Positions 1-13,000 of a stretch of DNA of 64,000 nt are shown here, piece after piece. Each line of letters opens with the position of its first letter. Position 1 is the first letter of the stretch. The stretch spans positions 24,491,085 through 24,555,084 of the forward strand of contig NW_024609839.1 in the NCBI RefSeq assembly GCF_016920785.2, read 5' to 3'. The notes beneath the pieces were generated by a model. That model did no database searches, was not told the DNA's origin, and worked only from the letters and a program-made list of their open reading frames with translations. A program made the translations under genes and the position numbers. This stretch comes from Ixodes scapularis (lineage: Eukaryota; Arthropoda; Arachnida; Ixodida; Ixodidae).

Positions 1-813
1 ACTAACTTCGTTGAATGTCTGACGTGTACACAGGTTTCCTCTGGGCCGTCCGGCAGGGCCACGCAACTTTAGCCACGGAGGAAAAATAAAACTAGATGCA
101 GTGCTTTTTCCTGGCTCAGTGTGAACACAAACGCTCATCGATCTATCTTACGTCCGGCTATCGACGTAGTTTTTTTTTTTCCGCAGTGAAAACCTTAAGT
201 CGCGCTGGTCATACTTGCTCATTGAAACATACTCAAGAAGCTGGTCAACCGGAAGTATTCTATTCACCCGGCAGTTCCGCCATCGCATGTTTATGTCTAC
301 CTTAAAATTACCAAGTACACAACACAAAAGTAAACACGGTCATAGTCACATTTAACACGTCCCATGCTCCAGACCTAATCTAAATAGCTTCTTTCTCGCA
401 TAAACCCAGTACAAAAAACCGTAATTTACACGGGAAGCAAGTAATGAGTGCCTTTATGTTGTTGGCTTCGAACGCGGATAGAATTAAGATTAAAGGCAAA
501 AATATGAGCCCTTAACCGCTGAGATGGTACTTTTTTTATAGCAGCAGATATTGACGTGGCACCAGGGAGACATTTATCTTTACTTGGAAGTCATATTCCC
601 ACAGCGTACTCTACATAACAGACATTCAAAACCGGCCATCGTTAAAGAGACAAGCGAGTACTACGGACATTTAGCTACGACTAGGTTAATCTACTTAAAC
701 GTTCCAGCAGACACTAACGTAAAAATAATAAAAAAAGAATGAATAACGCACGGTCTGACATTTAACCATCAAAAAGTGAAACTATTCAATAGGTGTTCAT
801 TGTTGGCTTGCAG
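1..813. other. Upstream intron/5' region, no recognised gene
   Basis: Only short open frames with no recognisable similarity. The preceding exon of the M13 gene should lie on this side or beyond the window edge, but none was recognised. Probably intron. Confidence 0.5.
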
Positions 814-1048
814 GAAGGATCTTTTCAACTACCTCGGGTGGAAGTTCCTATCTTTACTCGTGAAGTATTCGAGGTCCGATCTGCACTCGTACTACACATC
901 TTTTCTAGAGTCGGTAGACCCATCATATAAGCAACCGCGGCCGCCTTTTACAAGTACCTGCACCAGGGACCTCATGGAAAACATGAAATACGCTTTCGGC
1001 AGAATGTATGTAAACAACTTTTTCAAGGACGCGCATGTCCTCAATGAA
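814..1048 (+). CDS. M13 peptidase exon (first in window)
   Basis: A CAG acceptor ends at 813 and a GTGAGT donor starts at 1049. The exon opens with the third base of a codon and ends in phase 0. It encodes about 78 residues including LFNYLGWKFLSLL, CTRDLMENMKYAFGRMY and VNNFFKDAHVLNE, which fit the helical M13 N-terminal domain. The preceding exon is not recognisable in 1-813, so the gene continues upstream of the window. Confidence 0.88.
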
Positions 1049-4000
1049 GTGAGTAGAAGCATTAATATTCTGGTGAACCTCTCTGCATAGATACATATAT
1101 ATTGCCGAGGATGCAATAAAATATTTTTGTGTAGTATTTTGTACTAGCTTTTAAATACTACAGATTATTGCATTGATGTGCAAAGTGACATGACCAGCAA
1201 ATGGTTATCAAGATTCGTAATAAATATTTTCTTATGGTATACCCTTGAAAAGCTGAATAATATTTACAATGAAAGTATACCAAAAAGAAAATAATATTTT
1301 TAAAAATATTAGAAGTCCTTAACTGTACTGTAGTTCAGTTTTAATGATTTAACTTACGAAAACCACGATAATCTAATTACTACGGCGTCTGGTGAGTTTT
1401 TTCACGTGGTTTCAAGAATTTCTGGAGTCCTAAGCCGCGCATTCAGCGTGGATACTGGTCTTCAATTTATATTGAGGTTTTTAGCGAATCATCGCCGTAG
1501 ACTTTCAATTTCAACGTGGTCAGTATACGCGCCTGCGGGCTAATTTAGGCATCTTCCGTGGCTTTTGCCTTAATGAAAGTTAAACTTCGAGATAATAGAT
1601 CACGTCAGTTGGTTTGCAAATTAATTAAGGAGGTTATAGATTTCGCAAACTTCTCCCTTTTGAACTATAAGGAGGCAGGCGCTAGCAAAATTTGCGGAGT
1701 GAAAATTAAATTAGTTCCTCGTTCTCTAAGTACGTGTAAAGGCACGTCCCTTTTGTCATGGTGCCCTAAGCACATTTCACAGATCCCTCAATCCGTGTTC
1801 GAAATCACGATTAAGATTTCTCTAAACTTTGTACTACCAGTTAATTTGAAGGCACTCAGCATTGACTTGCTTGCTTTTTGAAATTTGATATTTTCTAGAT
1901 AAAAGATGTTACGTTAGCTCTTGATGAAGCGCTAAAAAGGATGGTCAACAAAAAAACGTGGCTGGACACTACAACTAAAGCAGCGGCTCTCTCAAAGGTG
2001 TAGGCTTGTGTCCCTTTGAGCTTTTCAATTAACCGCTGCAATACTAAATATTAGTGATGGTTGATTTTATTTTATATTTTTTTTTTCAGGTGGGAACGAT
2101 GCTGAAAATGATAGGCTATCCAGGGTGGATAATGGAGCCTTCTCAAGTTGAAGCACTGTTTACTCACGTGAGGATATTCCAGGAGAATTACTTCTGCTTC
2201 AAGACAACAATCTAGTGTGCGGGAAACTGCTTGGGTTTTCTATGCATTAACGTAGAAGTTCATACTTTAAATCTCTATAGGTATATTACAAATTAGATTA
2301 TAAGATTAAATTTATCTAGCTCATTACTCTGCTTCAGCTAAATGGCAAGACCGATTAGTGGATAGGTTTTTGCGAACTCGTTAGATGTCTGTCCCTAGTT
2401 TTTGCATTAGTAGGCTCTTGAGTAGAAAGCGTTATTCGTCTAAACCTTAAAAGGACACTGAAATGAAGAAAAAAAAAACGTTTTTTAAAGCATAAATGTG
2501 TCACCTATTTTTTTAACGAATTTTCCAGGACAAAAATATTGTGCAATATTTACGCCGTTAAAAGCGATTTAGCTGGAGGTCACGGCACGTTCTAAGCCCC
2601 GCCCACAGATCAGTGGCCCCGCCCATTACTACTGGATTGGCTTGGCCATTCGCCCGAACACGCTCGGAAGCCTATTGTCTCCCTTTCGCGACATCTGGTG
2701 CGTTTATCTAGACGTCTGACAGCACCTGCGATTCGCGCGAGCAGACGCCCGGCAGCCTCCGGCATCGTCTGCTGTTCCACCTCCATCTATCGTCGTCTCC
2801 AATGCCCAGATGCGGACATAAAGGCTGTATTTCAAATTTTACCCCCATGGATCCGAGTTACTCAGGCGGGTCATGTCACGTGACAAACACAATTTGAAAA
2901 ACGTTGGATGCGGGTAGGTTTTAGAACGCCAAGCTACAAAACAATTACCCTGGAGTAACATTAAGTAAATTTTGGAACACGGTCGAAAGCTGCGCGTCGG
3001 TCTCCGATTTCTCCATCGCCCCTCTGCTATACCACCTCTGTCTAAAAGCTTCAGCAACGCTTGCAAAGATTTGACCATGAAAGCGGCCTTCTAGCGTTCC
3101 ATCATGTACGAACCACGGTCCAATACAGCGTCTGCCAGCGTCTGTTGATGTGATGTAATAAGCGAATGAGAGGACTAAAAAAATCAGCAAAATAGATACG
3201 CGGTCCCTCCAACTTTTCTGTTCTTGATATACTTTTCTCACGGCATCCGCGAACAAGGTAGGTGAGCGTCAGTGGCAGGCCGGGTACACTGCAAAAATCG
3301 ACAGATACTTTCCTTTCGAATTGAAATGACGGGAACAAACCTGAACAAACTTGATGCGAGCCGAACGTCTGGTTGCCTCTTGCCAAATCGCTTGCAAATA
3401 ATTACCTGTGTAGATATCTTCTCGGTATTAAAACCATAGTTGCAATTATAACAGTCGCACAGTTCACAGAGTACCGGGAACCAACATCTTTATTCGGCAT
3501 TAACACGCGCAAGGGAACAAATCAAGCCAGATTAAACATCACAGTTGAAGTGGAACCCTAGGCTTACGCCAGCCCCGCTACGAACCCAAGCACCCACACA
3601 GCGTTTCAGAAGGCGCGTACTTATGATGATTTGTTTCTTATTCAACCAAAGAATGCTTTTTTTTTTGTTTCTAAGATCCCAGTATTCAAAGCAAAGGAGT
3701 TATATGTGACCATGATGGCATACGTCATTACAAACAATGTGGGTATTAACTTGGAGAAGATATCAAACCCTGTAAACAAAAACAAAGAGTAAGTGTGGAA
3801 CTGTCCAATCGGCTCAACTAATTAGATATAGCGAAGTATCAACGCGTTTGTAATTTTAATTATCTTCTCCTTGATTTGGGTATAATTGTTGTATAGAGTA
3901 ATAAGCGAATGAATATTGATTGTAAAACACACTCTGTAGCTGCGTCACTCCGAAAATGTGCAAAACTTTCTCCCTCTCGTGTTTCTAATTTATATGAATG

Positions 4001-7000
4001 CATATATTTATTGACATTCTTATATAAGATTACAAAGACACTTGAATCTAATCGAGCTATAAAGTAGTGCATTTCACAAAGGGCTCAAATAATCTGTTTT
4101 TTTCTCACACAATATATTATCTGGTGACAAAATGATTACTTGTTTTTTGTTTTTAATAACATACCTCAGGCATTTTAGTAGAACTCTGTAAGTGTGGGGT
4201 ACAAAACACCAAAGAGTAACCACCAGGAATACATACCCCAAATTTCATCAACTATTTCGAGCTCAAATAAAGAGGCGCATTAAAAGTAAACGCAATGGAA
4301 AAGTTAGAGCATTGTAACCATGGGGGTTCGATTTGTGTTTTTTCAATCAGAAAGCGAACCCCGGAACCGAAATAGAATTTTGAATGCTTGGTCGTCTAAA
4401 CGTTTAATAAAATCATTGGCAAGAAAAATATCAGGAGCAAGGGTGATCCAATTATACATATTACGCGGAAAGAAGGAATAGTTGAAGATGTTAGTTTTAG
4501 ACAACATTAGCATGATGAAATACTAATGGTGATATCTAGTTTCACGGAAGATGATGGAATCAAAATCAAATAAACACTTGAATTCATACAGAGTTTGGGG
4601 TCAGAAAGAAAAAACAAATGCTTCAATTTCTTTCTTTTTCAATGCTCTTCGAGGGATTTTATGCTGTTCGCTCTAATTAATAAGACGGGGAGTAGAAGCT
4701 CTTGCAAATTTCATAAATAAAGCGAAGAGCTCTGTGCACCATCTCAAGTTTAAATATATATATTTTTGTGCTCTGGTCACAGACTTTGCTTGCATATTTT
4801 GATTTCGATCGAAGTAATGCTTGAAGTGTAACGCGAATGGGCAAGTTCCCGATTTCGCAGACCTAGTTTGCGGAAGGCGGATGGACTGCCCTGTTTATTG
4901 TGTTGGGACCAGCGGGTGTCATTTGAAATAGTTACACCAAAGTATTTGTACCTCTTCCTCTCAAATATTATAACATTAATTACGCGATAAGTAAATGCTG
5001 AGGGTGTTTATTGCGTAATCTGGACACAAACGGACGCCCGTATGTTTATGTGAACAATACAGCGCATTTTAGTGTTAATTGACTTTTGTGAAAACACTAC
5101 TTTTAGATTAAAAAAGTACACTTTGAACACATTGCATATATTTTAATTAATTCGACAAAAAGATTTGACATCCCACATTCTGTTTAAAAATAACTTTTTT
5201 ATACATGTATTGTCTGAACCATATTATCAATCGTTTCCGATGGCAGTTTTTTTATTTCTTGCTGTCACATTTGCGTCAATTTATGCAACCATTCGATCAT
5301 GATCATAGGCTTGCGAGATAACGTTTTATCATCTGTCATCAGGTGGCATAGGGATCCTGCTGAGGTCAACGGGGAGTATATTCCACAAACCAATGCAATT
5401 GGTGAGCCCCGCTAATTTATCATGTGCACTAAGTGCCGGCAAATTAAGTTCTAAAACCGAATTGTGTCGCATATATGCAGACTTTACTTAAAATTCTTAG
5501 ATTTTTTCAGTAGTCTTTCTTTGTCGATGTCGAAACAATTCCCATGCTTGATTTGTTGATTCTAGACGAAAGTATTGTAGCGCAAGAGATCTAGAATATA
5601 ATATAGATGTATATTTTCAATTTCATATTTTCTCTAAATAGAACACTGCAACACATTCCTGAAACAGTTAGTGCTGCACAGTCTGATGTTATTCACTCAG
5701 TGTTTTTTGCTCTCTCAAGATTTTCTTAGTGAAATCTGCGGTTACATGATGATTGGGAAGTCCCGTGTCCGTTGCTGTTTCTTTCAACTTTCCCAAAAAA
5801 ACGCATTCGAAGCACGAATCTCGTGGTGACTTGCGTTCGAACCTGTTTGCATTCTGTATTTTTAGAACTTCTGTGGCTCACTTTTTTGTCACGTAAGGTT
5901 TCTAATCATTCTAAGGAGACCACCGAACCGACCTCGAGGCGCCATGGTTTCATTATATAAAATTTTGCCGCGTTCCACCAACACCTACTGGATAAGAAAG
6001 CCTAAGTGCTGATTCGTCTTGCGTCACTAAAGAAGAACACCGTAGGCTAGAAATTTTACAACACAACGGCGTTGGCGAATGGTGGCCTTCTTTACTGACG
6101 CAGAAAAATTCAGCTTTTAGGCTTTCTTATCTAGGAACTGTTGGTTCCACACAAATCGAGGCCATCGCCGACTCGACCAAGATTTTCACTCTGAGATGTT
6201 AGGGCAGAGGAACCCGCTATGAGATGCTAGGGCAGAGTAACCAAACCTTCCACGTATAAAACTGGTTTGAGCACTGGAACACCCGTATTTGCTAAGAGTG
6301 CAAGACGGAATCCCCCCATTTGCGTCCAGTAGCAACCCACTCAGTAGACAACAGCCAAGGTGGTAAAGGAAGGATCGTCCTTGGCGCAATCGTGTACTGG
6401 CAAGGCCCGTGCTCTACAGACTTACAACGCCGACCACTCGGCCGGTGTTCTGGAAAAAACTTTTTTTCCTTTTTTTGGGCCAAGCCGGGAGGTGAGGGTG
6501 GGGACGCGCCCCCACCAGAGGGTACGAGAGCTCCCGTCGAGGACGAGTTTACCAGGTATGCACCCCGTTTAGGCTCACTAGTCCTGCGGCGCTCACCACG
6601 GGCAGTTGGGAGTTCGACTATGCCCTTCGCAAGTAACTATCTACTCTCACCCCGAAATCCAAGGTGTGCATGCCATAGGAGACAAGAAAGCCATAGTACA
6701 AGAACATAACTTTATTTTTTTTTCTTTACATGAACAGCGGACGCACGAAAACATTAATTATAATAGCTTGACGAGCCCTTTGCTCCTTCGCATTGTCATA
6801 TAGCACATATAACATACATTTATATGAGCAAGAGCATAGAAACTAAATACATCTCAATACACACATTAAACAGCTTTTTGATATTTAGTTTAGGTGTGTA
6901 TATTCAACTCTTTGAAAATCCGATATTGTGATTAAAATAGGGTTGTTGTATTTGTTTAGGGCAGCGTTAAGCGTAGTACGAAGTTGGTGTTTTAGTGATT

Positions 7001-10000
7001 GCAAAGAATAAATATTCAGAAAAATGGTGCACTTCAAAGTTGTGCCGACCGACTTGGATAGGAAATAGTATGCTCTGTTAGATCAATATTAAAAAAACTA
7101 AATATGTGGTTGCACCCCATACCAGATGGCAGTAGCCTAAATAAGAGTGGAAAGATGCCTGATATAGAAGCAGTTTAACGCTAATGGGCATTAAAAGCCG
7201 ATTACAAAATTTTAGACCAATGACCGTAGACGATCTAGTCAGAAAAAATCTGCATGATAATCGCAAGACAAATATTGAATAAAAATACCAAATAAAATGT
7301 TAAAACGATTTAAAATTTTTGTCTTTCAACTTTAAGATGAAGCCATTTTTGATTGTATTGTTTATATTATGTTTGGTCCGAATGTGGTTGGTTTTCTTTT
7401 ACTGGTATTGCTTTTTGGTGCAATGGCTAAAGCCGGATATTGCAAGACTGTTGATGTCTTAGTTGCGCAGTCTATAAGGTAGTCACCAGTTTTAGCCGAC
7501 AGCAAAATTACCAGCCGTTTAATTTTATACAGAAAACGAGAGGATGACCAGAACATTTTCCCACGGACTGCTGACTAGCTCGCAATTCTCAAACACGCAG
7601 GTCGAAAAATCAATAAACCAAGAAATTACAAATCATATTTTTACAAACAATATACAAGCAGAGGCCCTTCGCGTTGGGAGTCTTAATGGTAAAATAATGC
7701 TCACTCATTGTTTTCAACAAAAATGCTAGTATAAGCAAGCATAAATTTGTCACGAAAGCTTCACATTTCTATCTGAAAATAAAGTGCAGCATATTGCTAA
7801 TATTGCCATTTTTGTCTTTAAAAAACCATAAGCGCGTACTCATCTACAGTCGGTTACAAGTCAAGAAGGTAGGAGAAGCTCCTCCCACAAGTGTGATGCG
7901 CCCTTTTCAAATCTCTCCGCGGTCGAAAGAAGAGCTCACTGGAAACGCTCCTTGTTCCGCTTCAATGGATTCCCACTTGTCTCTGATCCCACTTTTTTAA
8001 GAAAGCGACCTTTGTATTCATCGGAGAGAGAACCGAGCCCCTGAAAGCAGCCTTTGTATCCATCGGGGCGGAAGCTAATCCCCGAAGGTCGTATTTGTTT
8101 CCGTCGGTGGGGGGAACTCTAATCTCCCTCTCGTGGCTTCCACAATGCTAAGTCAAAGTCGAAAGATAAAGCAAATATGTACAGAAAGGCAAGACCCTCC
8201 TCGCGCGTTGGCCGCGACGTCACGGAAACGGTGGGACGCTATTGGATGCGGAGGTGGCGGAGGGATATCCGATTCCCTTTGAGGGGCATCTGCCGCTACC
8301 TTCTTTACCTGTAACTGACTATAGATATACTCACACCCCCCATAACTTGCAATTAAAAACTTTCAAACTAGTCTCAGGAAATAGTTCCAAATGATAATCA
8401 TAGGAAATGTTAAAACTATTGGTAACATTTGTCGCACCCTCACTGCTTATTGGCCTAACTTTATTAAGATATAGTTACTTGCACCCCTTAAAACACGACC
8501 CAACTCAATAAGTTTCTAAAACTTCAGTTTCAAAGGAAACTTGTAACTAAAGTGACTAACCACTACTTCATACTGCTCCCGCAAAATAAACATACCATAA
8601 GTGTCGTATGCGTCGTAGCCCCCGAGGAAATGACACAAACCACTGTTGTCAACGCACAACGTAAGATGCTGCATAACGCGCACAAGTTCACACGTGCAGC
8701 CGCACGTAAGGACTAGTGCGCGTCTGGCATGGCAAGCAAGCTCACAATGGTTTGCATCACTTAGAAACCTTGAACTCACTCAGTTTATAACAGTAAAGTT
8801 CCGACGGATCCTCGTGACTAACATTCAGAAAAGTAAGAATCATTCGGCAACGTACACATGTGTGCAACCTTTTGTATTCGTTTCGTTTGCAGAGTTGTTC
8901 AGTAAGCTTTATAATGCGCGAGATATCGCGAATTCATAATTGGGCACTGCAAGAGGACGTCCGATTAAGTCGTCTTAGTGCTTGCATGAGAGTGAGAACG
9001 GTGGGATTCTTGTCCAACGTCCAACACAACAAGGTGCCAGCGGCTGGTTACTGCTGTTGCCCTTGAAGGATTGTGGAACGAGGTTCAGTAAGACGACGAC
9101 AACAATCCTATGGCAGAGGACGACTCTAGTAATCAAGAGCCCGAGCTGTGAATCGCCATGGAAACTCCACTCTTTACATGCCATTGCCCGGAAGAATTCG
9201 ACATTTACAAGTCAGAGGACTGGCAAGATGTATACAGAGGTTTGACCGCTTCCGAGCGCTGAGTGGACTCCAAGAAAACAGCGGTACCAAATGAGTCAAC
9301 ACCTTGATGTAATGCATGGGGTACAAGAGCTAGGCATCTTTATTTGAATTTGATAGGGGAACAACTGCGGCAGTAGGATGTCGTACGGAACGCATAGATT
9401 AGCACTTCGTGGTACGAAGAAACATTATTTACAATAGGGCCGAATTTCCATCCAGGATTCAATGTTCCTCAGAGACGGTAGAAGACTTTATAGCAGATCT
9501 TTACGTATTGACGAAGTACTTTCCACTCCAAAACCTTCCTAATTTAAATGATGAAGGACCGCAATCGTAATGGGTGTCCGAGACAGGAAGTTGTTCGAGC
9601 CGATGCAACTTGAAGTGCAGCTGACATTAGAACAGGCAACCATTATAGCACGTCAGTCAGAGACTGAAAAGGCAACAAGCAGACGACCGCCTCAAGGAAG
9701 TGTCTGTGGCACCACGCTCCACGCTCAAGACGTCTGTGACGAGAAGTCCTCCCAAAGAAAACAGAGAAACGTGACCTCTGTCTAGGCGCAGTCCCCACTC
9801 ACGTAACAAATGTCCTGCCAAGAACGCAGCCTGTAACAAGTGCAAGAAAACAGGTCGTTTCGGAAACGTTTGCCGCAGCACAAAGCAGTAAGAAAGGTCA
9901 GAGCAGAACAGCCAGATTTCTTAGGAGTCAAAGAATTGGCCGAGGAGCATGCATGAAGGATTGTGTTGACTGTCCGGAAAGCACAGATATGGGTTATGAT

Positions 10001-13000
10001 AGACACAAAAGGTGACATCACTGCGATTACAAAAAGAAATAAAAAACCAACATCTCAGCGCGTTGTGCCTGTTTGAAAGTAGTAAAGTGGCCTAGCCGAA
10101 CAAAATCGTACGTACTCGGAGTGCTAAGGCCGAAAGAAAGAACACCTAACGTTTGTGAGGGTAAAAGCGCTAAAAACAACGGACAACACAGAGCGCTACT
10201 TGCAACTGAAGTTTATTCTGGTGGTGGTGGTGGTGCGCCGTTTAAGTTTTACGTCACCTAGGTTAGCCTAGCACCAATTAGCTGTCACGGGCAGGTGACG
10301 AGCTCTTAAAAAGCTGTTAAAAAAGCAAAAAAAAAAAGCAACAACTTTCTTTTGTTATGTTTTAGATACAACTACAGTCGGTCGACCAAGCCAATGTCCC
10401 GCAGGAAGCGCAGCACCGCCTTGAACACTTTCTGGCACTTCCTTCGAGGTCCATCTGGAAAGAGGATATCGACTGTTGCTCCCGGATTATCCATGCCGAT
10501 TTGTTCATACAGCACAGTTCGTTGAGCTTCGTACGCCGGGCAGACGCGGAGAATGTGGTGCACAGTATCTTCCTCGTCGCATTGCGAGCATTCTGACATC
10601 CGCCGTGTTCCCATCTTGACCAGAAAGGCCTTCGTGTTGACCGTGTTTGTGCGCAGGCGTCGCACCAGGGTCTCTGCCGCCCGTGACAATCCAGACATGG
10701 CTCCTTTTGGCAACGCCGGCTCGTTACTTGCATTTAGAAGGTACCAGCGGACGTCAAGTGCAGCCTGTTGCGGATTTGCCGGTGACGGGACAGCCGGGAT
10801 TTCCAAGTGAGCAGCTGCGGCGAGCCTATCTGCCTGTTCATTCCCTTCGATCCCCGCATGCCCTGGAATCCACTGGAGCCACGCTGTGGATCCGCGTGCT
10901 TCCAACGATGCTAGTGACTTTCTTACGGCGGTCGTTGCTGGGTGCCCGCACTCTGCATTCGCAATCTTCTGAAGGGCGCATCTCGAGTCGGTGAGCACCA
11001 CCATTCCCTGTGGTGGCAACAGGGTGGCCGCTTGGAGGGCTTTATCGATGGCAACCAGTTCGGCCACCGTGGAGGATGTGGGTGCTTGAAGACTCCCGCC
11101 CCACTCCCAGTCTTTCTCTGGTATGCAGTAGGCCGCAGTGCTGGAGGTTCTTGCTTTGTTTACGGACCCGTCCGTGTATATTCGAAGCTTTCCCCTGTGG
11201 TGTTCTTCCAAGTGGGCTTGAACTGCTGCTCTGATAGCGATGCCTGGCCTATCTTTCTTGGAACGCAGGTGCTTGATTCTTACGTCACTGGACACCTTGA
11301 TTACGTCCCATGGAGCCATCCTTGCTTCGTCCGTCCTCGTCGGTAGTGGGTCCGTCACATTGTGGAACTCTTCTACCGCCTCCCTCCACAGCGATTTCAT
11401 CCGGGCCTGGACTCGATATAGGAACCATCTGCCCGGGTGGGTCATAGACAATCGCGCCAGCTGGTGAAGTCTCCTTCCTTTGGCCTGCCTTGCGAGCGAC
11501 TCTGTCCCCGCCTCCAGAAGGACCGCGTCGTTCCTGGCAGCATTGGGAATCCCTAGTGCTGTTCGCAGTCCATGCCGATGTCGCTGTTCCATCCTCTCCA
11601 GGTCCGTCCAAGATGGGGCCATGTATGGGACTCTATACATTACCCTTGACGTTACAAGCACCGTGTGGGCAGCTGTGATGGTCCGCTCCGTGCATCCCCA
11701 CGAGGTTCCAGTCATACGGCGAACATCATTCATGGCAGGCCTGCATCTTTCCGATGTCGCTTTTACGGCTTGTACCCATCTCAACCTGCTTGTGATGACG
11801 ATTCCCAAGAACCTCTGCTTGGTGACCTTTGTGACGTTCTCCCCCGCTAACACGATGCCTGGCGGCTGAAACCTTCTTCCATTCCCCCGTACCGGCATCC
11901 AGACGGTCTTGCTCTTGGACAGGGACAACCCCGATTCAGCCAAAAACTCGTCTACTGCTTGCGTGGCATCTTGTATGCTCCGGTGTATCTGTGTTGTGTA
12001 TATTCCTGCCACCCAGAGGCACACATCGTCTGCATAGATAGACACTTGTACCGGGAGTGCGGTTGGTGGGATGGCGTTCCGTAGTGTAGCCATCACGACG
12101 TCAAAGAGCACCGGGCTCAACACGCTTCCCTGTGGCAACCCTCTGTGCAGCACCCTTGGCGAGGACACTGTACCTTCGGATTTGATCTGAATTCTTCGCC
12201 CGGTTAAAAAATTTGCCAGGAACTTTTGAATTGTACCGGTCAGGCCAATCTCGGTCATTCTCTTAAGGACTGTAGGGAGCGGCACGCTGTCGTAAGCTCG
12301 TTCCACGTCCAAGAACACCGCAATCGTGTTCCTCCGACTGTTCTTGTTGTCCTCAGTATCACTTGTTAGGTCTAGGATACTGTCTTGGGCTGCCAGCCCT
12401 CTCCTAAAACCGGTCATGCAGTTCGGGAGACAGTGATGTTCTTCCAGGTACCAGCATATCCGAGCTTGCACCATCCTCTCGAATAACTTGCTTATGCACG
12501 ATTTTAGTGAAATTGGGCGGTATGACTCCGCCTTTCCTGGCGGTTTCCCTGCCTTGAGCAAAGGCACCACCATTGCTTCTTTCCAGTCGTTTGGGACGTC
12601 CCCGGAGTTCCATATAGCGTTAAACCATTTGACCAGGGCATCTTGGGCCTCTTCGGTGAGGTTCGTGAGTGCCTGGTACGGAACTCCGTCGGGTACGGCT
12701 GCGCTTTTCTTCCGACATCTGCGAAGGGCACTCTAAAGTTCTTCGACTGTAAACTGGGCATCCAGAGGTCCCGACGCGGTGTTTGGTACCCCAGGTCTTC
12801 CCGCCGCCTCTGCCGGGGCGTACAGGGCGCACAGACTCTCCGCTGCTGCTTCTGGTGTTTCGTTGGCCGCCAGCGCTAAGACCTGCAGGGTATGTCTTGA
12901 ACGGCTTTTCCCAGTCATTGTCCCTAGGACGGTCCACAGCTTAGTCATGGACGAGTGTGCGTTGGCATTCTTGCACATGAGTTTCCATCGATTCCTGACA

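Noticed and set aside
1558..1881. 107-codon + open frame between exons 1 and 2 of the peptidase gene
   Set aside because: No similarity to any family, lies in an intron, and exons 1 and 2 join in phase without it.
2168..2213. Extension of exon 3 (VRIFQENYFCFK) before a TAG
   Set aside because: Reads to a stop; the GTGAGG donor at 2168 joins in phase to a recognisable next exon.
5640..5740. Candidate exon after an AAATAG acceptor, considered as the missing FPAGIL exon
   Set aside because: No M13 similarity in any phase; the 25507-25558 exon fits both phase and motif.
6290..6480. Minus-strand GGCCGAGTGGTCGGCG, like box A of a Ser-type tRNA, with a T-rich stretch nearby; a tRNA-derived SINE such as those of ticks
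   Set aside because: No matching box B or cloverleaf could be found at the right distance; left as a possibility only.
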